From positions 1-63,495 of the forward strand of contig BBDJ01000029.1 of the NCBI GenBank assembly GCA_001312325.1: 63,495 bases of DNA. The letters are read 5' to 3'. Each line of letters begins with the position of its first letter. The first letter of the stretch is position 1. A program made the position numbers and the translations under genes. The DNA is from Lysinibacillus pakistanensis. GTDB taxonomy: Bacteria; Bacillota; Bacilli; Bacillales_A; Planococcaceae. The notes under the pieces were generated by a model, which was not told the DNA's origin, made no database searches, and saw only the letters and a list, made by a program, of their open reading frames with translations. Shown here piece after piece: positions 1 to 9,171 of the stretch.

Positions 1-9
1 CTAGAGGTA

Positions 10-102
10 TTATTTGTCTGATTTGTAGTCGCCTTCGTAACCAGCAGTGAAAATAGCAGATAAGAATGCAATAGTTACACCAAGAATTAATATTAATTTC
101 AT
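10..102 (-). CDS. small membrane peptide, 30 aa
   Basis: A 30-residue reading frame starts with ATG at 102 behind a strong AGGAGGG ribosome binding site about 7 bases upstream. Residues 2-20 are almost wholly hydrophobic (KLILILGVTIAFLSAIFTAG) and are followed by a short charged tail (YEGDYKSDK), so it is either a single-pass membrane peptide or a secretion signal. I do not recognise a family. The good start signal is the main support. The window edge prevents seeing a downstream partner. Confidence 0.5.
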   Translation of the reverse strand: MKLILILGVTIAFLSAIFTAGYEGDYKSDK

Positions 103-247
103 GGAAGAACCCTCCTCATGTTTATAAAGACATCTTCATTTAGTATAGCTTATCTACTAGAAAAATAAAATGACATAGTGAAATAAAATATGGCAGAAAT
201 GGTTCAGTCATATTAATTTAGGGAACACTGTTAGAGAGGTGATGATA

Positions 248-422
248 ATGGAAAAAAAAGGTTCCGAATATCGAAAACGGCACAATGGCTAGAAATTTTA
301 AAGATTTGCATGATTTAGGAAAGCAGATGGAGCATTTACGTGATGGCTTAGAGCTAGTGGAGGACGAACGTATTCCTGATCCTATCCAAGTAGACGACCC
401 TGAAGCAGAGAAAAAGGACTAG
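248..422 (+). CDS. small acidic hypothetical protein, frameshifted
   Basis: ATG at 248 follows an AGAGAGGTGAT ribosome binding site. The run of eight A at 252-259 is one base too long: with seven, the frame reads MEKKVPNIENGTMARNFKD and continues to the stop at 422, giving 57 residues. The product is hydrophilic and acidic (DGLELVEDERIPDPIQ..), with no membrane segment or known motif. As written the frame stops after 14 codons. I see no known family. Confidence 0.5.
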
Positions 423-526
423 GTTTTTTTTAATGGCGTAGATATGACTTCTCAAGAATTTTCCTTATTTTCTTAAAACCAATTTTTTTGTATAATGGAA
501 CTAGGAAAAGAAAGGGGTTGTTATTC

Positions 527-1358
527 TTGAATTTACAATCAACAAAAACATTAACAAATGGTATAGAAATGCCTCGCTTAGGTTTAGGTGTCTATAAAAT
601 GACAGAGCACAATGAAACATTGCAAGCTATTGATAAAGCACTTAAATTTGGTTATCGAGCTATTGATACTGCCTCTCTTTACGGTAACGAAGAGGAAGTG
701 GGCGAAGCCATTCGCTACTCAGGTGTTAAGCGTGAGGATATATTTGTTACAACAAAGGTTTGGAATAATGACCAAGGTTATGATGAAACGTTACGAGCTT
801 TTGAAGTGTCGTTGAAAAAAATTAAATATGGATTATTTAGATTTGTATTTAACACATTGGGCAGTACCTGAAACATTTGAAGAAACGTATAGAGCCATTG
901 AACGTCTATACGATGAAAAGTTAATTCGCGCAACAGGTGTTTCGAATCATCATGAGCATCATCTACAAAAGCTATTAGCAAAGGCAAATATTCAGCCGAT
1001 GGTTAATCAAGTTGAGGTGCATCCATATTTACAGCAAAATAATTTAAGAGCTTACTGTAGTGAGCATGATATTGCTGTGACTGCATGGTCTCCACTAGGG
1101 CGTGGAGGTGTGCTTGATAACGCAGTTATTACAAAGATTGGGCAAGAAATTGGCAAAACAGCTGCTCAGGTAGTACTACGCTGGCATTTACAAAGAGATA
1201 CCCTGATTATTCCTAAATCAGTTACACCAAGTCGTATAGAGGAAAATGCACAGGTTTTTGATTTCGAGTTATCCTTAGCACAAATGGATCAAATAGCTGC
1301 CTTAAACCGTAATGAACGCTTTGGGCAGGATCCAGATAATTTTAAATTCAATTTTTAA
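527..1358 (+). CDS. aldo/keto reductase (YtbE/YvgN-like), frameshifted
   Basis: NAD(P)H-dependent aldo/keto reductase of the AKR5 type, about 276 residues, probably reducing small aldehydes such as methylglyoxal in the cytoplasm. The catalytic tetrad is visible: Asp47 and Tyr52 in AIDTASLYGNE, Lys77 in TTKVW, and His in LYLTHW. IIPKSVTPSRIEEN near the C-terminus is the cofactor-binding signature. TTG at 527 is chosen because AAAGGGG lies ten bases upstream; the ATG at 488 has no such site. A run of seven A at 815-821 is one too long and splits the gene between SLKK and MDYLDLYL. Substrate cannot be told from sequence. Confidence 0.88.
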
Positions 1359-1461
1359 CTATTTATAAATTTAGCTAATCCCGCTCTTCTAGGTAAGAGG
1401 GCACTAAAAAAAACTAACTTTTTTTATATTAGAAATCTGTCTTTTGTTAAATTGGAAAACT

Positions 1462-1505
1462 AAAAAAAAGTCGATTTGCACCATATTGAAGCAAATCGAC
1501 TTTTT
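1462..1505. terminator. bidirectional intrinsic terminator
   Basis: A 12-bp perfect stem (AAGTCGATTTGC / GCAAATCGACTT) is flanked by A and T runs. It sits between the converging aldo/keto reductase and SLH 5'-nucleotidase genes and can serve both. Confidence 0.9.
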
Positions 1506-1513
1506 CAGTTATA

Positions 1514-3688
1514 TTATTTTGATTCTTTTACATAAGGAATATAGTTAGAAAGCATTTTTGCCATATGTGCACGTGTAGCGTTATTGCTTGGCATAAACTT
1601 ACCATTTGAACCACTAACAATCTTTAAGTCTTTCATAAGTGCAATTGCCTCTTGAGTTTCAGTGTTGTATTTGGCAATATCACTAAAATCAGCTTTTAGT
1701 CCAGCTTTTGTATCATGTTGAAGATTGTATGCACGAGCAAACATTAATGCAAGTTGAGCACGAGTTACTTTTGTATTAGGATTGAATTTACCATTTACAC
1801 CTTTAACAATGCCTGCTTCTGCAAGAGCAGTGATTTCCTTTTGTGTTGCAGGATTTACATTTCCAAGATCCGTGAATGTTGTTTGGCCTTTTGCCTCCAG
1901 CTTTAATGCACGTGCGATAAATGAAGCTGCCTGAGCACGAGTTAAGTTAGCATTTGGAGAATATGTTGTTGTAGTCGTACCATTTGTTAAATCACGGTAA
2001 TAAAGATCACGTACATAACCTTCTGTTTCTGAGCCTTTTGCAATATCAGTAAATGGAATGGTTGCAATAATACGTCCTTCTACTTTTGGATCAACATTTT
2101 TCAATGTAGTTAAATGTTCGATAAACATTTCATAATCAATTGTACCAGGCTCACTTACACGGCCATCAGCATAGGCTTTTTCAAGTGTTTCGTAGCCGTC
2201 TCCACCTTTAGCAGTAAAGGTATTCGTTGCAGCCTTATAGTATGTTGCTTTGTCTAGCTCTTTACCATTTAATTTAATAGATTTCACACGTTTACCAGCC
2301 GGAGCTTTTCCATCAAATTCTACTTGTAAGCCAGAGAAATGTAAGAAGCCACCTGATTCTTTTGGAAACTCTTTTACACTATGTTCGGCAATGTCATAGA
2401 TTTCAGCTCCTGTTAGTTTTACAATACCAAGTGCATTACCGAAAGGCATAACAGTCATTACTTCACCAACTGTAATATCTCCTGCATCAATGCCTGCACG
2501 GATACCACCGCCATTTTGGAAGGCAAATTGTACTTCTGGGTCAATTTTCTTGGCACCCGCAAGCATACCATCTGTAATTAGGTTTCCGAGGTTTGTTTCA
2601 CCAGCACGAACGCCCCAAAGACCACGTTTACCATCCAATACTGAAACAGCAGTATTTCCTGTAGATTGTTGTTTCACAGCAGTAATTTTGTCTGTATATG
2701 GAGCTAAAATTTTAACTGCTTCAGGGTCTGCTGCAACTGGATTATCTTTATCGTTTAAAGCGTGTAATTGACCAAAGTATTCAACAACTGCACCATTATC
2801 ATCAAACGTTAAATCAAGCTCACCTAAATTCTCGCTATATTGACCTGTTTGAACGATAATTGTAGGATTTTTAAATGATGTTTCTGCTTTCACAGCTTTG
2901 TCTAATTTAGTATGTGTATGGCCACCAACAATTACATCAATACCCTCTACAGCTCCCGCTAGTAATTGATCGTTATCGAAATCTTTTGAATCATCGAATC
3001 CTAAATGAGTCACAGCAACAATTTTATTAACACCTTGTTTTTCAAATTCTGCTACTGCTTTTTTTGCAGAGTCGATATAATTGGCAAATTGCACATTAGC
3101 AACGCTTGAAATAGAAGGAGTTTCTTCAGTTGTTAAACCAAAAATACCTACTTTTTCTCCATCGACTTCTTTAATAATACCGTTATAAATTTTACCTTTT
3201 TCGAAGTCTTTTGTGACAGTTTTAAATTGTAAGCCATCAAATAAAGAATCCTTTGAAAAGTCTAGGTTTGCGCTTAATATTGGGAAATCGGCTCCCTTTA
3301 CAAATTTAGCGAGTGCAGCATGTCCCTCTGGGCTTGACCCTAAATCAAACTCGTGGTTTCCAAAAGTCATGGCATCATAGCCCATTAAGTTCATTAACTT
3401 CATATCAACTTCTCCAGAGAATTGATTGAAGTAGAGTGTACCTGAGAAAACATCACCAGCATCTAGTAGAAGAGTGTTAGCGTTTGCAGCGCGAAGCTCT
3501 TGTACTTTTGTAGCACGCTGTGGGGCAGCTTCAACATGTGCATGTGTATCATTGGAATGTAAAATTGTTAGTTTGAAACCATCCTTTGTAGCTGCAGGTG
3601 CTGTTTCCGCTGCATGAGCTGCAAAACCTGGAGTTGCTAATAAACTAGCAACTAGAGTTGTTGCTGCAATACTTTTAACCCATTTCAT
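1514..3688 (-). CDS. S-layer-anchored 5'-nucleotidase/metallophosphatase (UshA-like)
   Basis: Secreted 5'-nucleotidase or 2',3'-cyclic phosphodiesterase, 724 residues, held at the cell wall. Domains in order: signal peptide (about 1-27, cleaved near AHA-AE); calcineurin-like metallophosphatase (about 40-290) with NDTHAH, GDVFSG, GNHEFD and GGHTHT metal-binding motifs; 5'-nucleotidase C-terminal domain (about 340-515, with QNGGGIRAGI and GDGYE); then three SLH repeats (about 545-724). SLH domains bind pyruvylated wall polymer. ATG at 3688 is preferred over TTG at 3691 for its spacing from GGGAGGAA. It probably releases phosphate or nucleosides from external nucleotides. The frame is intact. 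Two palindromes precede it. Confidence 0.95.
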   Translation of the reverse strand: MKWVKSIAATTLVASLLATPGFAAHAAETAPAATKDGFKLTILHSNDTHAHVEAAPQRATKVQELRAANANTLLLDAGDVFSGTLYFNQFSGEVDMKLMNLMGYDAMTFGNHEFDLGSSPEGHAALAKFVKGADFPILSANLDFSKDSLFDGLQFKTVTKDFEKGKIYNGIIKEVDGEKVGIFGLTTEETPSISSVANVQFANYIDSAKKAVAEFEKQGVNKIVAVTHLGFDDSKDFDNDQLLAGAVEGIDVIVGGHTHTKLDKAVKAETSFKNPTIIVQTGQYSENLGELDLTFDDNGAVVEYFGQLHALNDKDNPVAADPEAVKILAPYTDKITAVKQQSTGNTAVSVLDGKRGLWGVRAGETNLGNLITDGMLAGAKKIDPEVQFAFQNGGGIRAGIDAGDITVGEVMTVMPFGNALGIVKLTGAEIYDIAEHSVKEFPKESGGFLHFSGLQVEFDGKAPAGKRVKSIKLNGKELDKATYYKAATNTFTAKGGDGYETLEKAYADGRVSEPGTIDYEMFIEHLTTLKNVDPKVEGRIIATIPFTDIAKGSETEGYVRDLYYRDLTNGTTTTTYSPNANLTRAQAASFIARALKLEAKGQTTFTDLGNVNPATQKEITALAEAGIVKGVNGKFNPNTKVTRAQLALMFARAYNLQHDTKAGLKADFSDIAKYNTETQEAIALMKDLKIVSGSNGKFMPSNNATRAHMAKMLSNYIPYVKESK

Positions 3689-3711
3689 CAATGAATTCCT
3701 CCCTCATAATA

Positions 3712-3727
3712 TGTCAGATGACTGACA
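3712..3727. promoter_or_regulatory. inverted repeat upstream of the 5'-nucleotidase gene
   Basis: TGTCAGATGACTGACA is a perfect 6-bp inverted repeat with a 4-base centre, 24 to 39 bases upstream of the start codon. It could be an operator or a small hairpin in the leader. No regulator is assigned. Confidence 0.4.
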
Positions 3728-3765
3728 ATTTACTCTTATTCTATCATGAAAGAAATTCTTCGTCA

Positions 3766-3781
3766 TTACCATTAATGGTAA
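3766..3781. promoter_or_regulatory. 16-bp perfect palindrome, candidate operator
   Basis: TTACCATTAATGGTAA is its own reverse complement across 16 bases. It lies about 80 bases upstream of the 5'-nucleotidase start, in the probable promoter region. The bound protein is unknown. Confidence 0.4.
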
Positions 3782-3875
3782 ATGTATATTAAATTTATTG
3801 TAAAAAAATTGATTAAGAAATATCGAATAATATATTTATACTTTTTTTGAAGTATAAGTAAAATTTTTTTACCTC

Positions 3876-3920
3876 AAAAAAAGCGCGGGAAATCAACTTT
3901 TCTGATTTCCTGCGCTTTTT
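3876..3920 (-). terminator. terminator after the pseudouridine synthase gene
   Basis: A 15-bp stem AAGCGCGGGAAATCA / TGATTTCCTGCGCTT with one G-T pair ends in an A run here, which is a T run on the minus strand, 37 bases past the RluA-type stop. Confidence 0.85.
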
Positions 3921-3956
3921 AAGATTTTGAGTAGTTTACTAAACCTAAGCAAAGGT

Positions 3957-4797
3957 TTACGTTTTGTCCTTTACAACAATTTGCTTATTTAAAAATGGAT
4001 GTTCAAATTCTAATTGTATGGCATGAAGCTCATAGTCTCCACTTGCTGTTTCTCTTGCACCATACATTGTATCACCAATAATAGGATGCCCAATATAAGC
4101 TAAATGTACTCGAATTTGATGTGTTCTACCTGTTTCAAGGATGAGATGGACAATACAAGAACTTTTATAGCGAGCTACTACCTCATAGTGGGTGACAGCA
4201 TGCTGACCAGTTTTGGAGACAACACGTCTTGTTGCGTGATGCCGATCTTTCCCAATAGGTTCAGTGATTGTACCTGTTGAAGCTTGTAAATTTCCTTGTA
4301 CCTCTGCAGCGTATGTGCGAATAATAGATTTTTCTTCAATCATACGATCAAAGATTGACTTAGCAAGAGGATGCTTTGCCACCAGCAATAAACCTTGTGT
4401 ACCTCTATCCAATCGATGGACATGTTCTGCATAAACCCCACCTTGCTTTTTAATATGTGCCATAACATGGTTCATACAAGTATGAGTATCACGAGCATCA
4501 TTTGGATGTGTTGACATACCTTTTGGTTTGGAAACAATTAAGCAATGGTCATCCTCATAAATAATATCAATTGCACATACTGGTGTAGGCTGATAATTGG
4601 ATGAAGGTATCGGAAACGAAAATTTTAAAATTGTACCTGGTTGAAGTGGGGCTTTCCATTGAACAGGCTCATCGTTCACTGTTGTAATTGCTTTTGACAT
4701 TCGTAATTCATGGACTAATTTTTTTACCAAGTCGCCAATGATTACGTAGCAGTTCCTCAATAGTTAAATTATCTTCATTAATTTCATAATGAAACAT
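3957..4797 (-). CDS. RluA-family RNA pseudouridine synthase, frameshifted
   Basis: Converts a uridine of rRNA or tRNA to pseudouridine. The catalytic motif HRLDRGTQGLLL carries the nucleophilic Asp, and RTHQIRVHL plus GDTMYG are typical RluA-family C-terminal motifs. About 279 residues after repair. The true start is ATG at 4797 behind CGGAGGATGATTT, giving MFHYEINEDNLTIEELLRNH; a seven-T run at 4719-4725 is one too long and separates this N-terminus from the rest. The N-terminal part (LRNHWRLGKKLVHELR) resembles an S4-like start. It lies just after the bdbC-type gene, separated by that gene's terminator. The target position cannot be assigned. Confidence 0.88.
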
Positions 4798-4813
4798 AAA
4801 TCATCCTCCGTAG

Positions 4814-4846
4814 AAAAAAAACCGCATTCCAATTGTAGAACACGGT
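4814..4846 (-). terminator. terminator after the BdbC-type gene
   Basis: On the minus strand ACCG..TTC / GAA..CGGT forms a stem followed by eight T. It lies 8 bases past the BdbC stop and directly before the ribosome binding site of the pseudouridine synthase gene. Confidence 0.75.
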
Positions 4847-4853
4847 CTCTTAA

Positions 4854-5280
4854 TTATTTTGCAGCTTTTACAGCCTTCATTACATAAAAGCTTGCCCCTG
4901 CAATTAAAATAAATGCAGTTAGTGCTAAAAATGGGATTGTGATAAAGCCTAACCAATTAATATATTGACCAGTACAGGAAACAAGACCACAAGAAGGAGC
5001 GGTATCTGCTAAAAAAACTAAGCTTTTGAATTCCGTAATGATAAAGAGATACACTGCCACCCATAATGGCAAAAACAGCTGTTGTAGCTGCAATACGTGC
5101 ATTTTTTTTGTATAAAGGCAATTGTTGTCATAATGACAATTGGATACATGAAAATACGCTGAATCCAACACATTTTACAAGGTTCATAGTGACGAATTTC
5201 AGAAAAGTATAAGGACCTAGTGTTGCAACGACAGAGACAATCCAAATAAATAATAAGCCATTTTCTACTTTTTTAGACAT
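4854..5280 (-). CDS. bdbC: disulfide bond formation protein (DsbB/BdbC family), frameshifted
   Basis: Small integral membrane thiol oxidoreductase, about 140 residues, that re-oxidises an extracytoplasmic thioredoxin-like partner with quinone. It shows the first redox pair in EPCKMCWIQR (CxxC) and the second pair in SCGLVSCTGQYINW, with four hydrophobic segments. ATG at 5280 has AAAGGAGAG upstream. Two breaks must be bridged: a lost T near 5212 (LGPLYFSEI is restored by CCTTTAT) and an extra T in the eight-T run at 5102-5109. No BdbD-type partner is next to it. Confidence 0.85.
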
Positions 5281-5475
5281 ATCTATTCTCTCCTTTATTA
5301 AACCATATCCTTGTACGATTATAGTTCTTCTAGTTTTATAAGTAAATTAACTTACGCAAAATAAGGCATAACTATTTAAAAGAATTTCAGTCTAAAGTAT
5401 GAACGACTCAGGCAGACGTTTGAGACTTTGAAATGTTATCATTAACATTAGTAATGCCGAAGAAGAGGTGTTTTT

Positions 5476-6591
5476 GTGAGAGAGAATGAGCATTCGAATA
5501 TCAGTATTTTAAAAGAGATTGCAGAGCTATTAAATGAAGAAACTGAAATAGTGACAATGCTAAAGGGTGCACTTGTGAGATTTTTAAATGGGACAAATTT
5601 TGAAACAGGCTGGATTTTTTTTATCAATGAGAAAGGGCGATCGGAGCTTGTTGTACACGAAAATTTACCAGATGCATTGGAATTCAAAAACTGCCATTAC
5701 TTAAAAAAGGGAGGCTGCTGGTGTGTTTCCCGCTATCGTAATGAGGAATTAAAAAAAGCCTCCAATATTATTGAATGCCAGCGCATTGAAAGTGCGATTG
5801 CAGCGAATGTCGGGGACCATGAGGGTATTACACATCATGCTACAGTGCCTCTCCAGTCAGGACAAGAACGTTTTGGGGTCTTAAATGTTGCCTCAAAGGA
5901 TAAAGTGCGTTTTTCTGAGGAGGAGCTAGCTTTACTTGAATCTGTTGCTTTTCAGATGGGATCAGCTATTAAGCGAATTTTACTGACAAAGCAGGAACAA
6001 GAAATGGCACTTGTAAAGGAACGCAACCGTCTAGCTAGAGATTTACATGATTCGGTTAATCAGCTGCTTTTTTCAGTTACTCTAACAGCGAGAGCTGGTA
6101 TTGAAATGACGAATGATCAAGCTATTAAAGAAACATTTAAGGAAATTCAACATTTAACACAGGATGCCTTAACGGAGATGCGAGCATTAATTTGGCAGCT
6201 TCGTCCAAAGGGCTTAGAAAATGGTTTACTTGAAGCGATTAAAGTATATGCTGAAATGCTCGGCTTAAAGTTGCATGTAACAGTTTCAGGTGTATTGCAA
6301 TTCCCTTCTCGTATTGAAGAAACATTATTTCGGGTAGCACAAGAAGCACTTAATAATGTACGTCGTCACGCAGGTGTGCTGGAAGCAGCATTATATATAA
6401 CGGTTACATCTACAGACATTTTGCTTGTGATTCGTGATGAGGGACGAGGCTTTGTTATAGATAATAACACGAAGTTACTTTCAATGGGTTTGCAGTCAAT
6501 AAAGGATCGTGCAAAATCAGTTGGTGGTGCAGCTGACTGGGTAAGTGAAATTGGCAAAGGAACAGAGCTGTTAATCCGTTTGCCGTATTAG
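5476..6591 (+). CDS. GAF-domain sensor histidine kinase (YhcY-like)
   Basis: Cytoplasmic two-component kinase, 371 residues, of the NarX/DesK (HisKA_3) class. A GAF sensor domain covers about residues 20-165 and includes a Cys cluster (KNCHYLKKGGCWCVS) that might bind a metal or sense redox state; this is inference. The dimerisation helix ERNRLARDLHDSVNQ holds the phosphoacceptor His191. An HATPase domain follows with N-box (FRVAQEALNNVRRHA) and G-boxes (RDEGRGF, GLQSIKDRA, GKGTELLIRL). No membrane segment is seen. GTG at 5476 is the start. It is 11 bases upstream of its regulator gene and co-transcribed. The pair resembles YhcY/YhcZ of B. subtilis. Confidence 0.9.
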   Translation: MRENEHSNISILKEIAELLNEETEIVTMLKGALVRFLNGTNFETGWIFFINEKGRSELVVHENLPDALEFKNCHYLKKGGCWCVSRYRNEELKKASNIIECQRIESAIAANVGDHEGITHHATVPLQSGQERFGVLNVASKDKVRFSEEELALLESVAFQMGSAIKRILLTKQEQEMALVKERNRLARDLHDSVNQLLFSVTLTARAGIEMTNDQAIKETFKEIQHLTQDALTEMRALIWQLRPKGLENGLLEAIKVYAEMLGLKLHVTVSGVLQFPSRIEETLFRVAQEALNNVRRHAGVLEAALYITVTSTDILLVIRDEGRGFVIDNNTKLLSMGLQSIKDRAKSVGGAADWVSEIGKGTELLIRLPY

Positions 6592-6602
6592 GAGGGAAGA
6601 GA

Positions 6603-7252
6603 ATGATACGTGTATTAATTGCAGATGATCACCATGTAGTACGTCGTGGATTATTATTTTTTTTAAAAACGCAGAAAGACATTGAAGTGGTAGGGGAAGC
6701 AAAAAAAATGGACTGGAGGCAGTTGCTTTAGCAGAAAGCATACAACCAGATATTATCCTTATGGATTTAGTCATGCCTGAAATGGATGGTATTCAGGCAA
6801 CTAAGCGCATTAAAGCGAAATTGCCACAAATTGAAATTTTGATGCTTACAAGCTTTTCGGATCGGGATCATGTCGTTCCAGCTATGGAGGCAGGTGCCGC
6901 TGGTTATCAATTAAAAGATATTGAACCTGATGAGTTGGTATTGTCTATTCGCCGAATAATGCGTGGCGAAAATACTCTTCACCCAGAGGCTACATCAACG
7001 CTAGAAATGGATCGACAAGAATCTGAAAATGCACCTCATGCATTAAACCCGCTAACACCTCGTGAACAGGATGTACTTGCAGAGCTAACAAAAGGGAAAA
7101 GTAACCGAGAAATTGCTTCCTCCTTATTCGTTACAGAGAAAACTGTAAAAACCCATATATCTAATATTTTTACGAAGCTACAGGTGCAGGATCGTACACA
7201 GGCGGCTCTTTATGCCGTAAAGCACGGACTGACAGAGGGTAGTGGTGTGTAA
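6603..7252 (+). CDS. NarL/FixJ-family response regulator (YhcZ-like), frameshifted
   Basis: Transcription factor partner of the preceding kinase, about 215 residues. The receiver domain has the acidic pair ADDHHVVRRG and phosphoacceptor Asp54 in LMDLVMPEMDG. The LuxR-type helix-turn-helix is LTPREQDVLAELTKGKSNRE.. through KTVKTHISNIFTKL. ATG at 6603 follows GGAGGGAAGAGA. The eight-A run at 6702-6709 breaks the frame; GEAKNGLEAV is restored with six. Targets are not visible here. Confidence 0.9.
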
Positions 7253-7262
7253 AAGGTAAATT

Positions 7263-7308
7263 AAAACGGCGAGTTCCTACAAATATGTAGTAGCCCGTCG
7301 TTTTTTTT
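7263..7308 (+). terminator. terminator of the two-component operon
   Basis: AAAACGGCG pairs with CGTCGTTTT around an inner CTAC/GTAG hairpin, followed by eight T. Confidence 0.8.
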
Positions 7309-7452
7309 ATCTTCATTCAGCAAATGTTTTCTGTAGCGAAAGCGAAGCGACAGCTACAAATGTTTTTTTGTATCGAAAGCAAAGCGGCAGATGTTTTATG
7401 CGCGTAAGCGAAGCGGCAGCGGCAGCTACAATTACGCCAAGGCGAAATTGCT
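7308..7452. repeat. dispersed repeat family 1, copy A
   Basis: The copy starts with TATCTTCATTCAG and ends with AATTACGCCAAGGCGAAATTG, the same ends as the copies at 12748 and 58874. Inside are three degenerate direct repeats around GCGAAAGCGAAGCGRCAG. It overlaps the 3' end of the BTAD regulator gene and supplies that gene's last codons and stop. Confidence 0.75.
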
Positions 7453-8573
7453 TGTTTATTTTTGAATAAAAAAATTTATTTGTAATTTCTAGTAATGTTG
7501 AGCTTGGCGAAAGGCCTAAATCTTCTTTTAATTTTTGTTCATAGTCTTGAAACACCCTGTATGCCTGTTCATATAGCCCAGTGTTTATTAAAATGTGTAA
7601 ATAGTGTTGAAGTTTTTGTTCATTATATGGATCAAATCTAGTAGGCTATTTAAAAACTCAAGTGCCTTTGACGTATCCGTTAAGATAGAAGCTTGAAAAC
7701 CTTTTTCTAATAAATCTATGTATGATTTAGTCAGTTTATCTTTATAGGCCGTAGCCATTCATAATCGTCAAAAATAAGTAGCCCATTTTTATAAATAGAA
7801 ATACATTGATTAATTAAGGAAATAGGTGGGAATTCCTGCTTTGAAAAATCATCATAATATCTTTGAAAATCATATAAATCGCAAAGAATATTAGGCTTTT
7901 CAAAGATATAATATTTATTGGAAAATACTATACAGTTCGCATAACCTATATTGCTTAGGGTTTTTCTTAAATAAGATAAAGCTGTATGAAGATTCGATTT
8001 TGCCCGTACATAGTCTAAATCAGGCCAGAGAATTTCTATTAGATAATCACGGTGAATAGGAATGTTTGGATGTAAAATAAAATATACGAATAATTCCTTT
8101 GTTTTCTCCGTTTTGAAGGCAATTAAACTATTGTTGCTATAGGCAGCAAATTGATCGAAACATTGAACGTTTAGCATCGTTTTCGAAGCCTTCTGAATGA
8201 GTTGCTGTATGGAATATTCATGCTCAATTCGAGCAATGGCCTTTTCTAAACGAGCATGATTAATTGGTTTAAGTAAATAATCAAGCCCTCCGATATCATA
8301 TGCCTGTAATGCAAACTCTTGATGGGAAGTTATAAAAATAACACTAACATATGGACGCTCCGTTTTGATGATATCAGCTACTTCCAGTCCAGTCAGTTCA
8401 TTGAGCTTTACCTCTAAAAAAATCGCCTCAAATTCTAATGTTGGAAGCTCCTGAAGAAATGTCTCTACACTAGTAAAGGTTTTCATCACCTGTATTTGCT
8501 GAAATGCTTGTAGTTTATTTTGAAAATAGTGTAAAGCTAGTGGTTCATTGTCTATTAAAACGGCTCTAATCAC
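7313..8573 (-). CDS. response-regulator-like protein with BTAD domain, frameshifted
   Basis: A two-domain transcription regulator: CheY-like receiver (1-120, IDNEPLALHYF..; YLLKPINHARLEKAI), a winged-helix segment (about 150-225, EILWPDLDYVRAKSNLHTALSYLRK), and a bacterial transcriptional activation domain to the end (HYLHILINTGLYEQAYRVFQ). The usual phosphoacceptor Asp is Glu in IFLEVKLNELTG, codon GAG. Two breaks near 7745 and 7635 separate the C-terminal third; they are not in long runs, so real decay is possible here. The last 40 or so codons come from the repeat at 7308-7452. It is alone, with no kinase gene beside it. SARP/DnrI-like architecture; targets unknown. Confidence 0.7.
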
Positions 8574-9171
8574 ATCAAAATCTCCTTTTTACAATTAAAT
8601 TGAAAACCATTAAACTCTAGTTCATTGTGTTTGAAAAGGCTTCCTAATATATAGTGAGCACTAAATAAGTGAATTTCACTTAAAAATAAAAATTTGACAC
8701 TAAGATTTAGTACTCGTATTTCACTTTTCATAATCCTATTGAGGTTTCAAAAAAACAAAGCACTAAATTCTTTGCCACAAATAAATACTATAGTTTTCAG
8801 CGCTCTATAAAGAGGATGGAAGTTTTGTCTGTTGTGTTAAGAGAATTGAAATAATTGTATAAGCGTTTATTATCAAACTATTCTTAGCGAAATCAAATAA
8901 TTCCTGATAAATTCTTGTATTAAACTTGTTTTTTTCTTATATTGTAAAAATAGTATAATGATTGTAATAATTTATCAGGCGTTATTATAGTACATTCGAC
9001 TTAAATAAAACTCAAAAAGTACTTAAAAAATACTTAAAAAAGATAGGATATTAGTAATTAAAATGCAAAACAAAATAGTTAATTTGTGATGAAAAATGCT
9101 TGATGGATGACTAAAATGACATTATGCAATAAAAATAGTAGCAGCTGAGATTGATAAGGGATGGGTGAAAC
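8574..9171. other. intergenic region between divergent regulators
   Basis: About 600 AT-rich bases separate the BTAD gene from the WYL gene, so it should carry both promoters. I see one 15-bp palindrome AAGTGAATTTCACTT at 8667-8681, about 95 bases upstream of the BTAD start, which may be an operator. No open frame of note and no RNA structure was recognised. Confidence 0.4.

Noticed and set aside
2490..2771. Plus-strand open frame inside the 5'-nucleotidase gene
   Set aside because: It lies antisense to an intact conserved gene and has no ribosome binding site or family match.
5281..5475. Regulatory RNA before the sensor kinase gene
   Set aside because: No stable stem or conserved motif was found in the gap.
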